A stretch of DNA of 7,471 nucleotides, taken from positions 1-7,471 of the forward strand of contig JAIEQT010000203.1 in NCBI GenBank assembly GCA_019747455.1, written 5' to 3'. Below the pieces are notes generated by a model. The model was not told the origin of the DNA. It worked only from the letters and a program-made list of their open reading frames with translations, and did not search any database. The DNA is from Chitinophagaceae bacterium. Its GTDB lineage: Bacteria; Bacteroidota; Bacteroidia; Chitinophagales; Chitinophagaceae. Position numbers and translations under genes: made by a program. Positions 4,820 through 7,471 of this stretch are shown in pieces. Position 1 is the stretch's first letter. Each line of letters opens with the position of its first letter.

Positions 4820-6376
4820 TTATTTCGGCAATAATTCAATTTTTAACACGCGATACATTTCTTCAAATAATTGTTCCCGGGTATAAGGTTTAGGAACATA
4901 ACCACTCATGCCCGCATCATTAAATGTAGTGGTGATAGTACTATCCAGCACATGAGCGGATAGTCCGATGATAGGTGTATTGCGGGTAGATGCTAATGGA
5001 TGTTTTCTGATTGCAATGGTGGCCTCTATACCATCCATTTCCGGCATTTCTATATCCATTAAAATTAAATCGTAATCCTTTAAGGTAACCTTTTCTAATA
5101 CGTCTCTTCCATTGTCTGCGGCATCAATATAAAAACCTCCATGCTTTACTAATATCTTGGTAAGCAATAGTTGATTAATTTCATTGTCATCGGCAATGAG
5201 TAATTTGTACGACTTACTCATCTTTACATTTTGGTAGGTATTGGCAACGGCAATCTGTTTTTTAGTATTTACTTTATCGTCTATGGCAACCGGTATCCGC
5301 ACAAGAATAGTTGTGCCTCTCCCTTCTTCAGAATCAATATGCATATCTCCCTGCATCAAATCCAATATTTTTTTAACTATGGATAGGCCAAGTCCATGCC
5401 CTTCTATTTCGGTTGTATGAAACTTAGTAAAACTGTCGATAGGTATTTCTTTTTTATTACCCGCTTTATTACCGGGGAAACCAATACCTGTATCGATGAC
5501 CTCAACGAGTAGCAGCATTTTTTTATCGGCTACCGTACCGGCTTTGATGCGCAACGTGATCGAGCCTTTATGCGTAAACTTATAAGCATTATCTAAAAAA
5601 TTGATGAGTATCTGTAATATTCTTACTTTATCCCCAATTAAATAATTAGGGATAGATGCATCTATTTCCATTTTGTAGGCCAAATGCTTGGTAGCCATTT
5701 TGGGTACATAAATTTTTTCCAGATGCGTCATCAGATCGATAAAATCAAATGTTTTGTTTTCAATTTTTAATGCACCAGCTTCTATTTTAGAAATGTCTAA
5801 AAGATCGTCTATTAATCCTTTAGCATGTAAAGTAGTTTGGCGAATGGTTTGTATCATTTCCTGCTGCTCGTAATTGAGACCTGTTTTCTCCAATAAATCA
5901 ACAAAACCGAGTATAGCGCCAAGTGGTGTGCGTAAATCGTGACTGATATTAGCTAAAAATTTATTTTTAAAGGCTTTTTCTGCTACTAATTGACGGTTTT
6001 TTGCTGCTTCGAAGTGATTGCTGATAGCTAGTTCATTTTTTTCTTGCGAAATGCCTTGTATATATTCGTAATGTTCGGTAAAGTCGTAAATAATCAAAAA
6101 AGGATTTTCATCTGTGCCGCCTGTATGCAATTCAATGTCATAATATTTTGGTTTATTATTCGCATCTGGTATAATAACACAATTAAAAGGTATATGCTGA
6201 TTTTCTTCAATAACCAGCGCAGCTATAGTTTCGAAAAATGGGTTAATATCGGCAATATCAGATCCTATCAACAATGTGAACAAATGATTGTCGGATGCTA
6301 CAACTTGACCCTCCCTGTTTAAAAGAACAACCTGATTTTTATGGGTAATGAGTTTCTCCCGAATATTTTCGATCAT
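4820..6376 (-). CDS. Soluble PAS hybrid histidine kinase/response regulator
   Basis: This 518-residue sensor kinase has no transmembrane segment and is predicted to be cytoplasmic. Domains in order: a divergent PAS-like domain (about 12-105, including LLNREGQVVASDN), a short helical linker (about 106-140), HisKA with the H-box NISHDLRTPL and phospho-acceptor H146, HATPase_c with the N-box FLDNAYKFT (N263), G1 DTGIGF (295-300) and G2 GHGLGLSIV (326-334), then a receiver domain (about 389-512) with acidic residues D396/D397, phospho-acceptor D441 in LMDIEMPEMDG, S473 and K496 in VPKPY. All residues needed for ATP binding, autophosphorylation and transfer to D441 are present. There is no DNA-binding or Hpt domain, so output must go through a partner. 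Its ATG overlaps the stop of the GTPase gene (ATGA, 6373-6376), implying translational coupling and suggesting that the PAS region may sense the GTPase; that is an inference. Confidence 0.94.
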   Translation of the reverse strand: MIENIREKLITHKNQVVLLNREGQVVASDNHLFTLLIGSDIADINPFFETIAALVIEENQHIPFNCVIIPDANNKPKYYDIELHTGGTDENPFLIIYDFTEHYEYIQGISQEKNELAISNHFEAAKNRQLVAEKAFKNKFLANISHDLRTPLGAILGFVDLLEKTGLNYEQQEMIQTIRQTTLHAKGLIDDLLDISKIEAGALKIENKTFDFIDLMTHLEKIYVPKMATKHLAYKMEIDASIPNYLIGDKVRILQILINFLDNAYKFTHKGSITLRIKAGTVADKKMLLLVEVIDTGIGFPGNKAGNKKEIPIDSFTKFHTTEIEGHGLGLSIVKKILDLMQGDMHIDSEEGRGTTILVRIPVAIDDKVNTKKQIAVANTYQNVKMSKSYKLLIADDNEINQLLLTKILVKHGGFYIDAADNGRDVLEKVTLKDYDLILMDIEMPEMDGIEATIAIRKHPLASTRNTPIIGLSAHVLDSTITTTFNDAGMSGYVPKPYTREQLFEEMYRVLKIELLPK

Positions 6377-6864
6377 GCGCCTAACATTTTACTTACCAAT
6401 TGCATAAAAACATGCTCTACATTATCCCCTGTTTTAGCACTCGAGAAAAAATCGATTTCTAAATTTTGAATAGCCAATACTTTTTTAAATTCCTCCACAT
6501 CAATCAAGTCTGATTTATTAACGAGTTTAATAACAGGTATTTTAGGATAATTTTTTTCTAAGAAAATGAGTTCTTCTTTCAGGTTTTGGTATGTTGAGTC
6601 GCGGGTAGGGTCTATAACAAATATAAATCCTGAGGTTCCCAATAAATAGGACGCCCTGCTTTGATTGATATTTTCTTTGCCTTCAATATCCCATAGTACG
6701 AGGGTAATCTCTTCCCCTTTGTAAGGAACAATTTTTTTTAAAATATGTACCCCAATAGTTACCTGATAGCTATCTGAAAAAATATTTTGTACAAATCTGC
6801 GTATAAGCGATGATTTACCCACTCCATAATGGCCAACCAATACAATTTTTTTGGATACACTCAT
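6373..6864 (-). CDS. Rab/Ras-like small GTPase
   Basis: This 163-residue single-domain GTP-binding protein acts as a nucleotide-dependent switch. The G motifs are in the Ras order: G1 GHYGVGKS (11-18, K17), G2 threonine T36 in YQVTIG, G3 DIEGKE (59-64), G4 NKSD (116-119) and G5 SSAK (141-144). The G3 motif differs from the usual DTAGQE: the residue equivalent to Ras Gln61 is K63, so intrinsic hydrolysis may be slow or rely on a partner. There is no C-terminal prenylation motif or signal, so it is cytoplasmic. The length is close to a minimal Ras fold, and the Rab-like switch I (SYQVTIGVHILKK) separates it from translation or ribosome-assembly GTPases. It overlaps the upstream longin/roadblock-like gene and the downstream kinase gene by four bases each (ATGA), which argues that all three act together. 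It resembles the poorly studied prokaryotic Rab/Rup-type GTPases rather than MglA. Confidence 0.93.
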   Translation of the reverse strand: MSVSKKIVLVGHYGVGKSSLIRRFVQNIFSDSYQVTIGVHILKKIVPYKGEEITLVLWDIEGKENINQSRASYLLGTSGFIFVIDPTRDSTYQNLKEELIFLEKNYPKIPVIKLVNKSDLIDVEEFKKVLAIQNLEIDFFSSAKTGDNVEHVFMQLVSKMLGA

Positions 6865-7334
6865 GATTCAAAAAAGTTAGCCAATTTGTTGGCGATCATT
6901 AATCTATCAACTTCTCCTTTCATATATTGCTCTGAGAAATCAAATAATTTATCTTCTAATTTGCTTCTGAAACTATCATCGGCCGGACCGGATATAACAA
7001 CAGCAATATAGTAGGATGAAAAGGTTTGGATATGAATTTTGTATAATTCGTATTGAATAAGTTCCAAACTTTGTTGTCCTCCTTGAAATGCGTCTTCCAC
7101 AAAACTTTTGATAGCTGTTAGCATACCTGATATCATATCTTCATCAACAGTTGCCTGTTTGGTGTAGGAGCCAATAACCAGTCCGGATCCTTTTTCAATT
7201 ACGAATACCTGCTCAATCTCTGATTTGATAAGTTCTATTGTTCTGGGTGTTCCTTTTTGGGCTTTACTTCTAAAAGAAAAAATAGAAAATGTGCTGCGTA
7301 GTTGTTTGTTAATATTTTCTTGAAGGATGAAAAT
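6861..7334 (-). CDS. Longin/roadblock-like GTPase partner, 5' end unresolved (possible frameshift)
   Basis: The frame is open from 7334 to the TGA at 6861-6863. Its conserved core reads IEQVFVIEKGSGLVIGSY, then DEDMISGMLTAIKSFVEDAF, ELIQYELYKIHIQTF, YYIAVVISG and KLEDKLFDFSEQY. The beta-hairpin, helix, beta-sheet pattern resembles longin/roadblock proteins that act as platforms or GAPs for small GTPases, and I recall the same block in long OmpA-family proteins of Bacteroidota. The only in-frame ATG (7136) would discard the first conserved strands and leave 91 residues. Upstream there is no ATG, GTG or TTG before the in-frame TAA at 7335-7337. A promoter-proximal ATG at 7351 or 7342 lies in another frame, which ends at a TAG (7235-7237). 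One extra base in the A-run at 7315-7318 would join the frames into a protein of about 160-163 residues; an ATT start at 7334 is another option. The stop overlaps the GTPase ATG (ATGA, 6861-6864), supporting the assigned role. Confidence 0.72.
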   Translation of the reverse strand: MFILQENINKQLRSTFSIFSFRSKAQKGTPRTIELIKSEIEQVFVIEKGSGLVIGSYTKQATVDEDMISGMLTAIKSFVEDAFQGGQQSLELIQYELYKIHIQTFSSYYIAVVISGPADDSFRSKLEDKLFDFSEQYMKGEVDRLMIANKLANFFES

Positions 7335-7394
7335 TTATTCATAAGTAGCATCTGGTTTAATAGTTATAATTTACTGCTGTTTTTAATCTCTCCC

Positions 7395-7402
7395 CAAATG
7401 TA
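7395..7402 (-). promoter_or_regulatory. Candidate -7 box (TACATTTG) for the GTPase-kinase operon
   Basis: The minus strand reads TACATTTG, a full TAnnTTTG match, with TTTCG about 20 bases upstream as an imperfect -33 element (consensus TTTG). It ends 43 bases before an ATG at 7351 and 52 before the one at 7342. The minus strand between 7352 and 7471 has stops in every frame, so a promoter in this stretch fits the operon beginning here rather than continuing from outside. Confidence 0.45.
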
Positions 7403-7471
7403 TTGATCAAATTTTATTGTTTACGAAAGCTATAGGGATCTTTTACTGCTTTTATCCACAAAATATTTGTA

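Noticed and set aside
6044..6322. Plus-strand open frame of 92 codons
   Set aside because: Antisense to the PAS-like region of the kinase; no recognisable features.
6829..7011. Plus-strand open frame of 60 codons
   Set aside because: Antisense to the GTPase start and the longin/roadblock-like C-terminus.
7235..7351. A separate 38-residue leader peptide starting at 7351
   Set aside because: It overlaps the conserved frame of the regulator and has no features of its own; a frame break in one gene explains it better.
7458..7470. ACAAA-ATA-TTTGT inverted repeat at the right edge
   Set aside because: Five-base AT-rich arms at the window edge are expected by chance.
1..7471. CRISPR array, tRNA, rRNA, transposase or phage genes
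   Set aside because: No spaced direct repeats of CRISPR length, no cloverleaf, no IS-type inverted ends and no mobile-element proteins were seen.

Overview
The window looks like chromosomal DNA from a Bacteroidota bacterium, most likely of the Chitinophagaceae type. The evidence is AT-rich spacers with no Shine-Dalgarno sequences, TAnnTTTG promoter boxes in front of every inferred transcription unit, a lipoprotein gene, and proteins whose wording (PhoH, PD40 propeller, Tat-signal aminotransferase, PAS-hybrid kinase) is typical of that group. The genus call is from memory of these families and was not searched.

Layout. Positions 1-369 (minus) hold the N-terminal third of a PhoH-family ATPase with a TTG start; the rest is beyond the left edge. 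Positions 530-1879 (minus) are a two-gene unit: a TPR lipoprotein followed 6 bp later by ribulose-phosphate 3-epimerase (rpe). From a divergent spacer at about 1880-1971 runs a plus-strand gene for an exported six-bladed PD40 (TolB-like) propeller, then a 124-bp spacer made largely of seven-base-phased repeats, then a small four-helix, histidine-bearing membrane protein ending at 3652. Its stop codon abuts that of a convergent minus-strand operon (TAATTA, no spacer).

The minus-strand operon (about 7402 down to 3653) is the most interesting part. In transcription order it encodes a longin/roadblock-like small-GTPase partner, a Rab/Ras-like GTPase, a soluble PAS-HisKA-HATPase-REC hybrid histidine kinase and, 33 bp further on, a Tat-signal PLP aminotransferase of the HisC family. 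The first three genes are joined by two ATGA overlaps, so they are probably translationally coupled. The likely reading is a eukaryote-like GTPase switch wired to a two-component phosphorelay. The GTPase has Lys where Ras-like proteins carry the catalytic Gln, so GTP turnover may depend on the partner protein. The regulator gene has an unresolved 5' end: its conserved frame is open upstream of the only in-frame ATG (7136) but holds no ATG, GTG or TTG there, which suggests a one-base frame break or a rare start.

Three spacer segments (about 481-527, 3054-3095, 3135-3169) show a seven-base period. No tRNA, rRNA, CRISPR array, insertion sequence or convincing intrinsic terminator was found. No gene-free stretch exceeds 300 bases.
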